Below, one piece after another: positions 11,721 through 11,952 of a stretch of 11,952 nt of DNA. The translations under genes and the position numbers were made by a program. How positions within the stretch are numbered: position 1 is the stretch's first letter; the number at the start of each line of letters is the position of its first letter. The notes below the pieces were generated by a model, which saw only the letters and a program-made list of their open reading frames with translations, did not search any database and had not been told where the DNA came from. Origin of the DNA: Nitrososphaerales archaeon TH526 (lineage in GTDB: Archaea > Thermoproteota > Nitrososphaeria > Nitrososphaerales > Nitrososphaeraceae); NCBI GenBank assembly GCA_014523665.1, contig JAATVR010000461.1, forward strand, positions 1-11,952, given 5' to 3'.

Positions 11721-11952
11721 ATGAGGATGCGTAGAATCGATAATCCAGAGCAAACACAAAACAGAGATAGTCCCAAAGAGGGAAGTGCTGGTGCTGGTTC
11801 TGGAAAAACTATAACTATTAGTCGCAGGGCGTGGATTACTCTTGCATTACTCAGCAGCACTCTTCTGACGGTCTTTTTCTCAGAGACTATGCTTCTTCCT
11901 GCAATACCAGAAATTATACAGGACTTTAACATTACTTACGGGACAGCAGCAT
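11721..11952 (+). CDS. MFS transporter, N-terminal part (runs off the window)
   Basis: The first 77 codons of a major facilitator superfamily permease. A polar, Gly/Ser-rich cytoplasmic N-terminus (1-36) is followed by TM1 (about 38-58, WITLALLSSTLLTVFFSETM) and the segment LLPAIPEIIQDFNITYGTAA, which matches the loop after helix 1 in drug:H+ antiporters of the DHA2/14-helix type (usual pattern ALP.I...F). It probably exports a drug-like or toxic compound; the substrate cannot be deduced from this part. Start is ATG 11721 or ATG 11727; the TATA box distance slightly favours 11727. Confidence 0.85.
   Translation, partial: MRMRRIDNPEQTQNRDSPKEGSAGAGSGKTITISRRAWITLALLSSTLLTVFFSETMLLPAIPEIIQDFNITYGTAA

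Noticed and set aside
11612-11932. Minus-strand frame of 106 codons at the window end
   Set aside because: It is antisense to the MFS transporter start, which has a strong membrane helix and its own promoter.
1-11952. CRISPR array, transposase, integrase or att sites
   Set aside because: No regularly spaced repeats, no terminal inverted repeats with a transposase frame, and no tRNA-linked direct repeats were seen.

Overview
The window looks like chromosomal DNA from a soil-type ammonia-oxidising archaeon (Nitrososphaerota, Nitrososphaera/Nitrosocosmicus-like). The reasons are its AT-rich base composition (roughly 35-40% GC by eye), archaeal TATA boxes 22-31 nt upstream of start codons with almost no Shine-Dalgarno sites (leaderless transcripts), a two-domain Lrp/AsnC regulator, a membrane histidine kinase, and short proteins of a style I associate with this phylum. 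The taxonomic call is inference from style; no marker gene is present.

Layout. 1-397 (+): a decayed response-regulator receiver domain. 455-2437 (-): a membrane sensor histidine kinase preceded by a short hypothetical gene that appears frameshifted at an A6 run. 2438-2925: mostly non-coding, with a possible 36-residue CxxCxxC microprotein and a short coding-like relic. 2959-3978 (+): a secreted protein followed by a T-rich terminator and a second response-regulator tail relic. 4258-4934 (-): a leaderless 60-codon gene overlapping a cupin gene that has a perfect AAAGGAGG ribosome site and higher GC than its surroundings. 5014-5343 (-): a conserved-looking hypothetical gene. 5344-6229: nearly 900 bases without a long gene, holding decayed genes and one possible 32-residue ORF. 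6230-6650 (-): two small genes joined by an ATGA overlap, the first frameshifted in a T5/A5 run. 6979-8860 (-): a nucleotide-sugar dehydrogenase followed 10 nt later by a membrane-anchored surface protein. 9185-9778 (-): a nitroreductase-family flavoprotein. 9959-10966 (-): a tandem Lrp/AsnC regulator. 11065-11591 (+): a putative 42-codon ORF coupled to a 131-residue hypothetical protein. 11721-end (+): the N-terminus of an MFS transporter.

How the genes relate. The window reads as an accessory, cell-envelope and signalling region, not a single pathway. The kinase has no intact partner regulator here: the only receiver domain is dead. The dehydrogenase and the anchored surface protein form a plausible envelope-glycan/surface operon. 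The nitroreductase, Lrp regulator and MFS transporter each have their own promoter. Several genes are broken by single-base homopolymer differences, so either this is a region of active decay or the assembly carries indel errors; raw reads would decide. I see no CRISPR array, transposase, integrase, tRNA or rRNA, and no clearly undescribed multigene system. The most original material is the set of small leaderless or overlapping ORFs, the sensor domain of the kinase, and the atypical dehydrogenase.
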